Of a stretch of DNA of 64,000 bases, positions 26,756-35,958 are shown piece by piece (the stretch's first letter is position 1; each line of letters starts with the position of its first letter). The notes under the pieces are model-generated. The model ran no database searches. It had not been told where the DNA came from and saw only the letters and a list, made by a program, of their open reading frames with translations. This DNA comes from Robinsoniella peoriensis (GTDB lineage Bacteria > Bacillota > Clostridia > Lachnospirales > Lachnospiraceae): the NCBI RefSeq assembly GCF_000797495.1, contig NZ_JTGN01000003.1, positions 1 through 64,000 on the forward strand, read 5' to 3'. A program made the translations under genes and the position numbers.

Positions 26756-27743
26756 TAGACTAGAGCGAACGTTTTATAGTGTTCTATTAAATGAATTATA
26801 TTTGGGTTTAGATGAGTAATGACGCTTTGTAAATGATAGGTAGTGTACGGAAAGAGAAGGGGGCGAGCCAGGACATTGATTTGGAAGGCTTACCGCAGAA
26901 CTGGCATTTTCTAACCTTCCCAGAGCCCTTTTTGGCGGCACGCGGGCATTCGCTCCGAAATCCTGATGCATTTCGCAGCTCACTGCCCGCTTACAATCCG
27001 ATGGGAGAAGTACTGCATTTTGCAATGCAGTACTAGTCGAATTGTATCCGCCAAAAAGCACACCGGGAAGGTAAGTAAATGCTCAGCTCTGCTATACGCC
27101 TCCCAAACCAATGTCCTGGTCCGACCCCTTCTCTTTCCGGGATGCAGTTTACTGATACAAAGCTGGTTTTCTCAGCGTGGTGGGACCCCGGGGTTGTGGC
27201 ATGCTGTACGCTATTGGCGTAAAGCAACTGATCTTGAGAACGGAATTTGTTTTTCATTCTGTAACCAGAAAAAGGAGCAAACTTTCTTCTTCTTTTACGC
27301 AAACAGCCGAAACATACTGCGCAGTATCCAATAAAGAACAGCCTGCCACAACCCAGGGGTTACAACCTGCTGAGAAAACCAGCTTTGTATCAACGAATGC
27401 TATCTCGGAAAGATGGGTGTGGGAAACTGGTATGGGCGGAGGAAGCGTAGAGCAGAGCTGAGTATTTACTTACCTTTTCGGAGTGTTTTTTGGCGGATAG
27501 TATTCGACTGGCTCCCATCGGATACTAAGCGGGTACTGAACCGAGAAATGCATCAGGATTTCTCGGTGAATGCCCGCGTGCCGCCAAAAAGCGCTCCGGA
27601 AAGGTTAGAAAATACCAGTTCTGCGGCCAGCTGACGGAGCCCATGCCAGTTTTCCACACCCATCTTTCCGTACACTACCTACATCTACAAAGCGTCATTA
27701 CTCAGCTAAACCCAAATACAAGAAATTGTTTGCTGTAGTACTA
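26756..27743. mobile_element. Nested-palindrome element, copy 2
   Basis: This 988 bp non-coding element lies between convergent operons. The left arm (~26804-27206) and right arm (~27340-27714) are inverted repeats around a unique 133 bp centre. The left arm folds on itself from 26848 to 27139 and the right arm from 27406 to 27670. Inside each lies a smaller hairpin around GCGGGCA...TGCCCGC. Outer stems differ (left GAGAAGGGGG, right GATGGGTGTGG), yet each pairs within its own arm. The ends are TAGACTAGAGCG and TGTAGTACTA. It is inverted relative to the copy at 8089-9217. No conserved protein was seen. Confidence 0.85.
27009..27034. repeat. 26 bp perfect-stem palindrome inserted in copy 2
   Basis: AGTACTGCATT and AATGCAGTACT form an 11 bp stem around four bases. 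Comparison with the other three arms shows it replaces two bases, so it is a small insertion specific to this arm. Confidence 0.75.
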
Positions 27744-27755
27744 AAGCGATCGGGA

Positions 27756-29162
27756 TTAATCTAAAATTCCAAAATAAGCAGCTGCATTCCCATAACAGAT
27801 ATCCTGCACAACTTTTCCAAGGTACGCCATGTCGGATGGGTATTCACCATCTTCCACCCAGGTGCCCAGTTTCCCGCATAGAATTCTTCGGAAATATTCG
27901 TGTCGCGGGAAGGATAAGAAGCTTCTGGAGTCGGTCAGCATTCCGATAAATGTGGGCAGAATTCCAACATTTGCAAGATCCTCCAGATGCTTTTCCATAC
28001 CTGTTTTATGGTCGTTAAACCACCATGCCGCACCCAGCTGTACCTTTCCTTTCATCTGTCCGCCCTGGAAATTTCCCGCCATAACTGCCAGCATCTCCAT
28101 ATCGTTGGGATTCAGGCAATACAACACAGTCTTAGGCAGTTCGTCTGTTTTATCCATACTATTCAGCAATGCGCTGATATCAGGAGCATAGTGAAAATCA
28201 TTCATTCCGTCAAATCCGCTGTCTGCACCTGTAATTTCAAACATTCTGGATGAATTATTGCGGAGAGCACCGATATGCAGCTGCATAACCATTTGGCGCC
28301 TGTGATATTCACGGCCAAGAGCACTTAGCAGAAAACCACGGTATTTTGCATATTCCGTATCACTGATTTCTTTACCAACCAGTTTTTTCTGATAAATAAA
28401 ATCTGCCTCGTCTCCTTCAGAATACCGGTATATATTGCACTCCAGGCTGTGATCACTTACCAGACAACCCATCTGCCCAAAAAAGTCCAATCGTTCCTTT
28501 AATGCGTCCAGCAAAAGATCTATGGATGTCAGTTCATATCCAACTTTTTCCCCAAGTTCTTTTACATACAGTACGAAATCATCTTTCTCCAAAGCAATCG
28601 CTCTGTCCGGACGAAAGGTGGGCATAACCTGTATTTGAAAATGCTCGTCTCTCAGCTTTTTGTGGTATTCCAGGTCTTCCAATGGGTCATTTGTCGTACA
28701 TAATGCTCTTACATTCTGCATACGAAGCAGGTTTCGGACCGAGTATTCTTTCATTCCCAGCAACTCATTGCATTTATCCCAGACCTCTTTTGCATTTTCA
28801 GGCATTAAAGGCTCATGAATATCAAAATACCGCTGTAATTCCAGATGCGTCCAGTGATAAAGCGGATTTCCAATAGCCGCCTGAATTGTTTCCGCCCAGG
28901 CTTTAAACTTCTCGTAGTCATTTCCTTTGATTCCGGTAATGTGCTCTTCCGGAATACCAAATGCACGCATAGCTCTCCATTTGTAATGATCCCCTCCAAG
29001 CCATACCTTGGCTATGTTTTCATAACACCGGTCTTCATAAATTTCCTGGGCACTCAGATGATTATGAAAATCAAAAATTGGCATTTCTTTTGCATAACTA
29101 TGATACAGCGTTTTTGCCGTATCACTTTTTAATAGAAAATCTTCGTCTAAAAATTCTTTCAT
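27756..29162 (-). CDS. uxaC: Glucuronate isomerase
   Basis: It isomerises D-glucuronate to D-fructuronate (and galacturonate to tagaturonate) in the cytoplasm. The 468-residue protein fits the amidohydrolase-like UxaC family: FDFHNHLSAQEIYEDR near 30-45 with the metal His pair, WKDYHYKWRAMR-like GGDHYKWRAMRAFG, and QLHIGALRNNSSRM near 295. AGGGAGG precedes the ATG. It is the last gene of the minus-strand hexuronate operon; the upstream genes carry out the next two steps. Confidence 0.95.
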   Translation of the reverse strand: MKEFLDEDFLLKSDTAKTLYHSYAKEMPIFDFHNHLSAQEIYEDRCYENIAKVWLGGDHYKWRAMRAFGIPEEHITGIKGNDYEKFKAWAETIQAAIGNPLYHWTHLELQRYFDIHEPLMPENAKEVWDKCNELLGMKEYSVRNLLRMQNVRALCTTNDPLEDLEYHKKLRDEHFQIQVMPTFRPDRAIALEKDDFVLYVKELGEKVGYELTSIDLLLDALKERLDFFGQMGCLVSDHSLECNIYRYSEGDEADFIYQKKLVGKEISDTEYAKYRGFLLSALGREYHRRQMVMQLHIGALRNNSSRMFEITGADSGFDGMNDFHYAPDISALLNSMDKTDELPKTVLYCLNPNDMEMLAVMAGNFQGGQMKGKVQLGAAWWFNDHKTGMEKHLEDLANVGILPTFIGMLTDSRSFLSFPRHEYFRRILCGKLGTWVEDGEYPSDMAYLGKVVQDICYGNAAAYFGILD

Positions 29163-29273
29163 TTAATCCTCCCTGCCATTCCATAGATCGTTCTTAAAAA
29201 TATTTCTACCTGGCTGGTTGTTACCGCCTTGTGGGATGCAGCCAGACAGGTGCAATGATTCTACAGGCATACT

Positions 29274-30896
29274 CTAACAGCCACTGGTTAAATTATTCAA
29301 TAAGGTTCTGACAGCTCCCGGTCCTGCTGTCATTTTTTTTACGTAATCTTCTACAAGTTCCCCCATTCCCGCATCATAAATATTTACGCCAAAGATCTTC
29401 TCATTGGACAGAATCGGTTCTAATATCGAATGAATGTCTGTCTCTTCCCCCAGCTTCAGATTCTTTATCTGAGGAAGTAAAGTATCAAGCAGAGGATCCG
29501 GACTCAGCGTAAATACATTTCCGTTATCATCGACACCACAGAGGTAACGTATCCAGCCGGCGAATACCAATGGTATCATTTTCAGATCCTCCACATTTAA
29601 CTGATCGGACTTTCGATATGCTTTCACGGTTTCTCCAAAGCGGATTGCCAGCTTCTGGGAAGTATCCGTAGCAATTCTCTGAGGGGCATCCGGCATAAAC
29701 GGATTTGGTATTCTTACATTCAGGACTTCATCAATAAACTTTTTCGGATCCAGAATCCCTGGATTTACCACTACAGGAAGCCCTTCCTGGTATCCGATGA
29801 TTTCCACCAGTTTTTTTAAAGCGGGATCTTTCATTTCTTTGGAAATTAAATCGTATCCTAAGAGGCAGCCAAATACCGCAAGGGAAGTATGCAGTGGATT
29901 TAAACAGGTGCACACTTTCATTTTTTCTACTTTATCAACCGTCTCTCTGGAAGTAAAGATAATACCACCTTTTTGCAGATCTGGCCTTCCATTTGGAAAC
30001 GCATCTTCTATCACCAGATATTCGCACTCTTCCGCATTGACAAAGGGAGCCACATAAGTATTTTTAGAAGTTACGATCGGGTCTTGCTGTTCTACACCAT
30101 CTTTTTTGAGAATTTCCTTCACAGAGGGATCCGGTCTTGGCGTAATTTTATCAATCATCGTCCATGGAAAAGATACTTTTTCTTTATTTGTTACATAATC
30201 CAGAAACCCTTTTTTTACAGTGCCGTTTTCTTCCCAAGCTCTGGCGAAAGCTGCAACTGCGTCATATAATTTGCTCCCATTGTGGGAACAGTTATCCATA
30301 CTTACCATGGCTACCGGCTTTTCTTTAGACAAATATCTTTCATACAAAAGTGCAGCAACTTTTCCAATATAACTTTCCGGTTTCTTTGGACCACGCTCCA
30401 TATCCACACTTACGGACGGTAACTGCTCTCCTTTTCCATTTACCAGACTATAACCTTTTTCTGTAATGGTAAAGCTGACCATTTCCAGAGAATCTTTCTG
30501 AAAGATCTCTTTTAACCTATTGAAATCCCTGTCATTTTCACTGTCTGCAATAAGGGATTCCACTACGCTTCCAACGACTGTTTTCTCCACGGTTCCATCT
30601 GCCTTTAAGGTAACCAGAATACTGTAGTCATCATGGGGTACATTCATCTTCTCCACAATTTCATAGTCATAACCTTCCGCAACAACCAGTCCTCTGTCCA
30701 AAACGCCTTCATTCAAAAGATTCTGCACCACATTCGCCTGAAATGCCCGAAAGATATTACCTGCCCCAAAGTGTATCCAAAAAGGGTTTTCCATCGTTTT
30801 ATTTCTCACCGTTTCCCGGTCAAATTCCGGCAGTTTATATCCCGCTTTTTCCCATGCTGCCCTATCCTGTAAACCATCTTTATTTAACTGCATCAT
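29274..30896 (-). CDS. uxuB: Fructuronate reductase / mannonate oxidoreductase
   Basis: It reduces D-fructuronate to D-mannonate with NADH. The 540-residue product belongs to the long-chain mannitol dehydrogenase family: WIHFGAGNIFRAFQA near 42-56 is the nucleotide-binding turn, VSMDNCSHNGSKL near 200 is conserved, and KMKVCTCLNPLHTSLAVFG near 325 carries the catalytic Lys/Asn/His region. AGAGG precedes tandem ATG codons, so translation may begin one residue later. Assignment as UxuB rather than mannitol or tagaturonate enzyme rests on the adjacent uxuA and uxaC. Confidence 0.9.
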   Translation of the reverse strand: MMQLNKDGLQDRAAWEKAGYKLPEFDRETVRNKTMENPFWIHFGAGNIFRAFQANVVQNLLNEGVLDRGLVVAEGYDYEIVEKMNVPHDDYSILVTLKADGTVEKTVVGSVVESLIADSENDRDFNRLKEIFQKDSLEMVSFTITEKGYSLVNGKGEQLPSVSVDMERGPKKPESYIGKVAALLYERYLSKEKPVAMVSMDNCSHNGSKLYDAVAAFARAWEENGTVKKGFLDYVTNKEKVSFPWTMIDKITPRPDPSVKEILKKDGVEQQDPIVTSKNTYVAPFVNAEECEYLVIEDAFPNGRPDLQKGGIIFTSRETVDKVEKMKVCTCLNPLHTSLAVFGCLLGYDLISKEMKDPALKKLVEIIGYQEGLPVVVNPGILDPKKFIDEVLNVRIPNPFMPDAPQRIATDTSQKLAIRFGETVKAYRKSDQLNVEDLKMIPLVFAGWIRYLCGVDDNGNVFTLSPDPLLDTLLPQIKNLKLGEETDIHSILEPILSNEKIFGVNIYDAGMGELVEDYVKKMTAGPGAVRTLLNNLTSGC

Positions 30897-30934
30897 GATT
30901 CCTCTCTTCTATATAATAATTTGTTTTTGATTGT

Positions 30935-32002
30935 TCATTTTTGACTTTTTACAATTGCTTCCCATAATCCGTTTAAATAGGCGGCGCCTAATGCCCTGTC
31001 ATATAATCCGTAACCCGGCATTGCAACCTCACCCCAGATCATACGGCCATGATCCGGTCTGACCGGTCCCTCAAATCCGATCTCATACAAGGCCTTCATA
31101 ATTTCGTACATATCAAAAGTGCCATCACTGGAAAGATGTGCCGCTTCCTCGAAATCCGTTGGGGAATTAAATTTCAGATTTCTGACATGTGCAAAATGGA
31201 TCCGGCCTTTTAGGGAGCGAATCATATCCGGCAAGTCATTTTCCAGATTTGTACCATAAGACCCCGAACAGAAAGTCACACCATTATGAGAATTATCCAC
31301 CATTTTCATCATTCTTAAAATATTTTCTTTATTGATAATGATTCTTGGAAGTCCAAATACGCTCCATGCCGGATCATCCGGGTGAATTGCCATATTAATG
31401 TCATATTTATCACAAACCGGCATAATTCTTTCTAAAAAATATTTCAGATTCTCAAACAGTTTTTCTGCATCTACTTCTTTATAAAGATCAAATAATTCTT
31501 TGATTTTTGACATTCTCTCCGGCTCCCAGCCTGGAAGGACGAATCCATTGGAATCAGAATCTATGGACGCAAACATATCTTCGGGATTCAATTTATCCAC
31601 TGTCTCCTGATTATAAGCCAGAACAGTAGAACCATCCGGTCTCTTTCTTGCAAGCTCTGTTCTGGTCCAGTCAAATACCGGCATAAAGTTATAGCAGACC
31701 AGATGAATATCTGCCTGCCCCAATCGTTCAAGTGTGGTAATATAATGATCGATATATTGATCTCTGTCAGGAGTTCCAATCTTGATTGCATCATGAATAT
31801 TTACACTTTCAATACCGGACACATGAAGCCCTGCTGCCTCTACTTCGTCCTTCATTGCCTGGATATCCTGTACGCTCCAGGCTTCTCCTGGAACAGAATC
31901 ATACAAGGTAGTGATAACTCCTGTCACCCCCGGAATCTGCCTGATCTGCTCCAAAGTTACTGAATCATGCTTACTCCCATACCATCTCAATGTCATTTCC
32001 AT
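30935..32002 (-). CDS. uxuA: Mannonate dehydratase
   Basis: It dehydrates D-mannonate to 2-keto-3-deoxygluconate. I placed the start at 32002 (MEMTLRWYGSKHD), which aligns with the usual UxuA N-terminus and has GGTGG before it; the frame can start four residues earlier. The product is ~355 residues. MAIHPDDPAWSVFGLPRI near 210 and FCSGSYGTN hold metal-binding residues of the TIM-barrel family, and the C-terminal RPDHGRMIWGE is conserved. It is first in the operon, behind TTGGAA/TATAAT at 32072-32099. Confidence 0.94.
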   Translation of the reverse strand: MEMTLRWYGSKHDSVTLEQIRQIPGVTGVITTLYDSVPGEAWSVQDIQAMKDEVEAAGLHVSGIESVNIHDAIKIGTPDRDQYIDHYITTLERLGQADIHLVCYNFMPVFDWTRTELARKRPDGSTVLAYNQETVDKLNPEDMFASIDSDSNGFVLPGWEPERMSKIKELFDLYKEVDAEKLFENLKYFLERIMPVCDKYDINMAIHPDDPAWSVFGLPRIIINKENILRMMKMVDNSHNGVTFCSGSYGTNLENDLPDMIRSLKGRIHFAHVRNLKFNSPTDFEEAAHLSSDGTFDMYEIMKALYEIGFEGPVRPDHGRMIWGEVAMPGYGLYDRALGAAYLNGLWEAIVKSQK

Positions 32003-32071
32003 AAAATCCACCATTTACCTTTCTTATTTAACATACTCTCCCAACAAGTTACTCTCTTTTTGTTAATTCTA

Positions 32072-32138
32072 ATTATACTTTTATTTTTAAAAATTCCAAT
32101 TGGTATAGTTGTTGTATACATTGCAAAACTTGCTATAA
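32072..32138. promoter_or_regulatory. Divergent promoters of uxu operon and AraC regulator
   Basis: On the minus strand TTGGAA (32094-32099) and TATAAT (32072-32077) are 16 bases apart and serve uxuA. On the plus strand TATAAT (32133-32138) is preceded by TTGTAT at 16 bases and serves the regulator gene. The regulator site was not identified. Confidence 0.6.
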
Positions 32139-32219
32139 TGTATTATAGTAAAGTTCACACCAATACGCGAACTATATAGTATGGATTTTTCGGACATACT
32201 CCAAGAAAGAAGGATTCTT

Positions 32220-33104
32220 ATGAAAAAAAACCTGCAGACAGCTTTCAGCACACGCCAGTATATGCGTTCCAAGGATTTCGAAATCTATTATTACAGTGAT
32301 CTGGGACTATCCCCTGTGGAATCACACAGCCATGATTACTATGAATTTTATTTTTTTCTGGAAGGAAATGTGAGCATTTCCATAAACGGAACACCTCATC
32401 CTGTCAAGCCCGGTGACTTTTTATTGATACCTCCCGGCACAAAACACCATCCCTGTTTTCTGGATCAGGATAAGCCCTATAGGCGGTTCGTGCTCTGGAT
32501 CAGCAAAGATTACTGCAGCCGGCTCACCAATGCCTCTACCGATTATATCTATCTGATGCAGTATACCGTTACGGCTAAACGCTATGTCTTCCATACGGAA
32601 GTAATCACCTTTAATGCGATTCAATCCATGATTTTCCGGCTTATAGAAGAAACGAGAAATGACCGTTTTGGAAAAGAATCTGAAATTTCCCTTCAGATAA
32701 ATACCCTGATTCTCTACCTGAACAGACTGGTCTATGAACAGAACCACAAGAAAACCAATCCGGCCGAAAAATCCCTTTATCTGAATATATGTAATTATGT
32801 ATCTGATCACCTGGAGGCAGACCTGTCACTGGAACATCTGGCACAAAAATTTTATGTAAGCAAATTTTATATTTCCCATACGTTTAAAGACAATATTGGC
32901 ATATCCATCCATCAGTATATTACAAAAAAACGGCTGCATGCCTGTAAAGACGCCATCCTTGGCAGTACCCCCATCAGCAGGGTTTTTGAGCAGTATGGAT
33001 TCAAAGATTATTCCAGTTTTTATCGGGCATTTAAAAAAGAATACGGGATCTCACCAAAAGATTATAAAGAAATGTATCAGCTTTCCGATGACCTTCATCA
33101 ATAA
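32220..33104 (+). CDS. AraC-family regulator with cupin sensor domain
   Basis: This transcription regulator probably controls the divergent uxuA-uxuB-uxaC operon. I chose the ATG at 32220 (MKKNLQTAFSTRQ) because AGAAGG lies before it; the upstream ATG at 32181 has no ribosome site. Residues ~20-110 form a cupin (SHSHDYYEFYFFLEGN, then KPGDFLLIPPGTKH). Residues ~190-285 hold the two helix-turn-helix units (LSLEHLAQKFYVSKFYIS; then FEQYGFKDYSSFYRAFKKEY). The inducer is presumably a hexuronate or a breakdown product, from context only. Confidence 0.88.
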   Translation: MKKNLQTAFSTRQYMRSKDFEIYYYSDLGLSPVESHSHDYYEFYFFLEGNVSISINGTPHPVKPGDFLLIPPGTKHHPCFLDQDKPYRRFVLWISKDYCSRLTNASTDYIYLMQYTVTAKRYVFHTEVITFNAIQSMIFRLIEETRNDRFGKESEISLQINTLILYLNRLVYEQNHKKTNPAEKSLYLNICNYVSDHLEADLSLEHLAQKFYVSKFYISHTFKDNIGISIHQYITKKRLHACKDAILGSTPISRVFEQYGFKDYSSFYRAFKKEYGISPKDYKEMYQLSDDLHQ

Positions 33105-33148
33105 TCATGCATACCGCTGCGCATAACTCTTTACACCTTTACACCAAA

Positions 33149-33218
33149 ATACGGCTGCAAAATCGCTCCCAGCAGGACTTAAAACAAAGTCCAAATCTGG
33201 CTGATTCTGCAGCCGTAT
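33149..33218. terminator. Bidirectional terminator between convergent genes
   Basis: ATACGGCTGCA pairs with TGCAGCCGTAT, with a second internal stem (AGGACTT/AAGTCC). It separates the AraC gene (+) from the P-type ATPase gene (-). Confidence 0.65.
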
Positions 33219-33249
33219 CCACTGTTTATAATTCTATATATATGGGAAA

Positions 33250-35631
33250 TCAACTGATACCCGTATAATGCTTTCTTAACTTATCATCTATTTTTTTAGC
33301 TATCCTATCTTTAAGTACATAGCAGAAATTAACAAATCTTGCAAATCCACGTTCCAGTACCAGCGCCATACAGATCATCGGTATTACAAAGATCACTTCC
33401 CAGCGGAAGATATCATATATTCCCAACAGCCCCGGTGCAATCAGAATTCCTGCACAAAAAATAGCAACTACTCCAATACTCAGGACTCTTCTGAGCATAT
33501 TCATTGGCTTACATACTCTAAATACCACAAGCATACTCACCATACCGCCAACCAGCAGATTAAATGTGGAGGTCATGGTTTCATTCATACCCCAGAATGG
33601 ACTTAATGCCTGAATCGTACTCATAGTAAGAACCATCGTCAATGCAGCTGGCAGTGACACCCGAAGTACATGCTTTAAGAAACCGGTGGTAGTTACACCT
33701 TCTGTCTGCTCCAGCGTTAAGATAAAACTGGGAATTCCGATTGCCGTACTGCTGATCCAGGAGAGCTGAATCGGAATAAACGGATAAGAACGCTGTAAAA
33801 ATATAAATATGACGCATAAAATGACAGAATATATAGTCTTAGTCAGATACAGCGCACTTACCTTTTCAATGTTGGTAATAATCATACGGCCTTCCCGTAC
33901 AATATTCTTCATCGATGCAAAATCCGAATCCAGCAGCACGATATGGGCAACCTGTTTTGCCGCATCACTTCCTGCCGCCATGGCAATACCACAGTCTGCA
34001 TCTTTCAAAGCCAGAACATCATTGACACCATCTCCTACCATTCCCACAACCTTCTGGTTTGCCTGATAGGCTTTTACAATACTTTGTTTCTGTTCCGGGC
34101 GAACCCTGCCAAATACAGAAAACTTTGCAACTTCCTCACGAAGTTCTTCAAAGTCCTCCGGAAGCGTGGATGCATCCACATAATGCTCTCCGCCCTCCAG
34201 TCCGGCTTTCACGGCAATATTGGAAACTGTTATCGGATTATCGCCTGAGATAACCTTAATCTCTACCTGCTGCTCTTTAAAATATGCGAAAGTATCCTTT
34301 GCCGTAGAACGGATCTGATCAGTAATAACCACAAGCCCCACCGGGGTTACTCCTTCCACCGTTCCATCTTCCGACGATATTTTTTCACAGCCTGCAAGGA
34401 GCAGAACACGGTATCCCTGATTAGAATAACCATCCACCCGGACTTTTAATTCTTCGTCATCCCGGATTAAAAACTCAGGTGCTCCAAGTACAAATGCACC
34501 TTCCTGCTCAAACCTGATCGCTCTGTATTTACGTTCTGAAGAAAAAGGGATCTTCTCTTCCACTTTCCAGAGATTTGATTTCTTAAAACGCTGCATCAAT
34601 GCATTCTGGGTAGCATTCACATCGTCAAAGGCGAATGCTATCTCATTCATAATATTCTCAACACGGATTTCCTGCGTATCACCCAGTGGCACTACTTCCA
34701 CAACCTCCAGATTACCGGTTGTAATGGTACCTGTTTTATCCAGACAGAGTACATTTACCCTGGCAAGTGCTTCAATAGCTTCCATTTCCTGTACCAGCGC
34801 ACGCTGCTTCGCCAGACGCCCTACCCCCAGGATGAAAGAAACACTGGTGAGCAATACCAGACCTTCCGGAATCATTCCAATAATACCGGCAACGGTACTG
34901 ACCAGTGCGTTGGAAAAACTAATGTCATGAATGCTCTTCTGGGACCAGAATAATAATATTCCAACCGGAATAATCAAAATACCCAGAACTTTAATAATCC
35001 GTTTGATAGTACGCTGCATTTCCGACGTTGCACGTTTCTTGCTCTTGGCCTTTTTGGCAAGTTCTGTTGCATAATTTTCTTCCCCAACGTGTTCTACACG
35101 CCCGATCCCGCTGCCTGCAACCAGATAGCTGCCTGACATCAGAACATCTCCGGGTTTCTTCTTCACCGGCTTGGATTCTCCGGTAAGCATAGACTCATTT
35201 ACTTCAATACCGTCGGATTCCAGTACAATACTATCTGAACATACCTGGTCTCCATTTTCCACAACCAGAATATCATCAATAACAACCTCATTTACCGGGA
35301 TAATAATTTTAGCACCACTACGGATTACCTTTGCTTTGGATGCCGTTATTACCGACAGTTTATCAATCAATTTCTTTACTTTAAATTCCTGGGCAATACC
35401 AATAACCGAGTTAATGATAATAACTCCCATAAAAGTAATATTCTTAAATTGCCCCGATATCAGCACCAATACGCCTAAAAACAAGTTTAAAAAGTTAAAA
35501 TATGTCAGCGTATGGGTTTTCACAATTTCCTTTTTCGATTTGGAAATATTCGTATCTACCGTATTGACCTCACCCAGGTTAATACGTTTTTGTACCTCAT
35601 CATCGTTCAGTCCCGTATAGTTGTTCGTCAT
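33250..35631 (-). CDS. P-type cation-transporting ATPase (CtpE-like)
   Basis: This is a membrane pump that forms a phospho-aspartate intermediate. Visible motifs are TGES at 150-153, PEGL in the fourth membrane helix (255-258), DKTGTIT with the phosphorylated Asp at 298, SGDNP near 463 and GDGVND at 533-538. There is no N-terminal heavy-metal domain and no CPC motif, so it is not a copper/cadmium pump. The PEGL and short cytosolic N-terminus resemble the CtpE-type group, for which calcium transport has been proposed. The C-terminus has several further helices. It stands alone on the minus strand. Ion specificity is uncertain. Confidence 0.85.
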   Translation of the reverse strand: MTNNYTGLNDDEVQKRINLGEVNTVDTNISKSKKEIVKTHTLTYFNFLNLFLGVLVLISGQFKNITFMGVIIINSVIGIAQEFKVKKLIDKLSVITASKAKVIRSGAKIIIPVNEVVIDDILVVENGDQVCSDSIVLESDGIEVNESMLTGESKPVKKKPGDVLMSGSYLVAGSGIGRVEHVGEENYATELAKKAKSKKRATSEMQRTIKRIIKVLGILIIPVGILLFWSQKSIHDISFSNALVSTVAGIIGMIPEGLVLLTSVSFILGVGRLAKQRALVQEMEAIEALARVNVLCLDKTGTITTGNLEVVEVVPLGDTQEIRVENIMNEIAFAFDDVNATQNALMQRFKKSNLWKVEEKIPFSSERKYRAIRFEQEGAFVLGAPEFLIRDDEELKVRVDGYSNQGYRVLLLAGCEKISSEDGTVEGVTPVGLVVITDQIRSTAKDTFAYFKEQQVEIKVISGDNPITVSNIAVKAGLEGGEHYVDASTLPEDFEELREEVAKFSVFGRVRPEQKQSIVKAYQANQKVVGMVGDGVNDVLALKDADCGIAMAAGSDAAKQVAHIVLLDSDFASMKNIVREGRMIITNIEKVSALYLTKTIYSVILCVIFIFLQRSYPFIPIQLSWISSTAIGIPSFILTLEQTEGVTTTGFLKHVLRVSLPAALTMVLTMSTIQALSPFWGMNETMTSTFNLLVGGMVSMLVVFRVCKPMNMLRRVLSIGVVAIFCAGILIAPGLLGIYDIFRWEVIFVIPMICMALVLERGFARFVNFCYVLKDRIAKKIDDKLRKHYTGIS

Positions 35632-35639
35632 CTACCCAT

Positions 35640-35958
35640 CCCTTTATCCATCGTCTCTGGTATAGTATATGTCATTCCTGTACCAAGCGCCGCTGCACTT
35701 TCGCACACGGAATAAAACTTTTACTTAATTATACTCTGGAGAAATTGCAAAGTCAATAAATGGTAATATTATTATTTCTTTAATAATAGGAAGAAAATAT
35801 AAAATATATCAAAACAGGACGATCAATCATAGCCGTAAACCTCAGAAAATCACATATTTAGATAGTTTTTTATCTGTCATACTATACAAATTCTGATTAT
35901 TATTATATCATAAAAGCTGATGTGCGCAATTATAACCACTATAAAGGAGTGTTTAAAT
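35640..35958. other. AT-rich intergenic region
   Basis: About 320 bp lie between the divergent P-type ATPase gene and the orphan lipoprotein gene. It must hold both promoters, but I found no pair of boxes good enough to assign. Nothing repetitive was seen. Confidence 0.4.
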
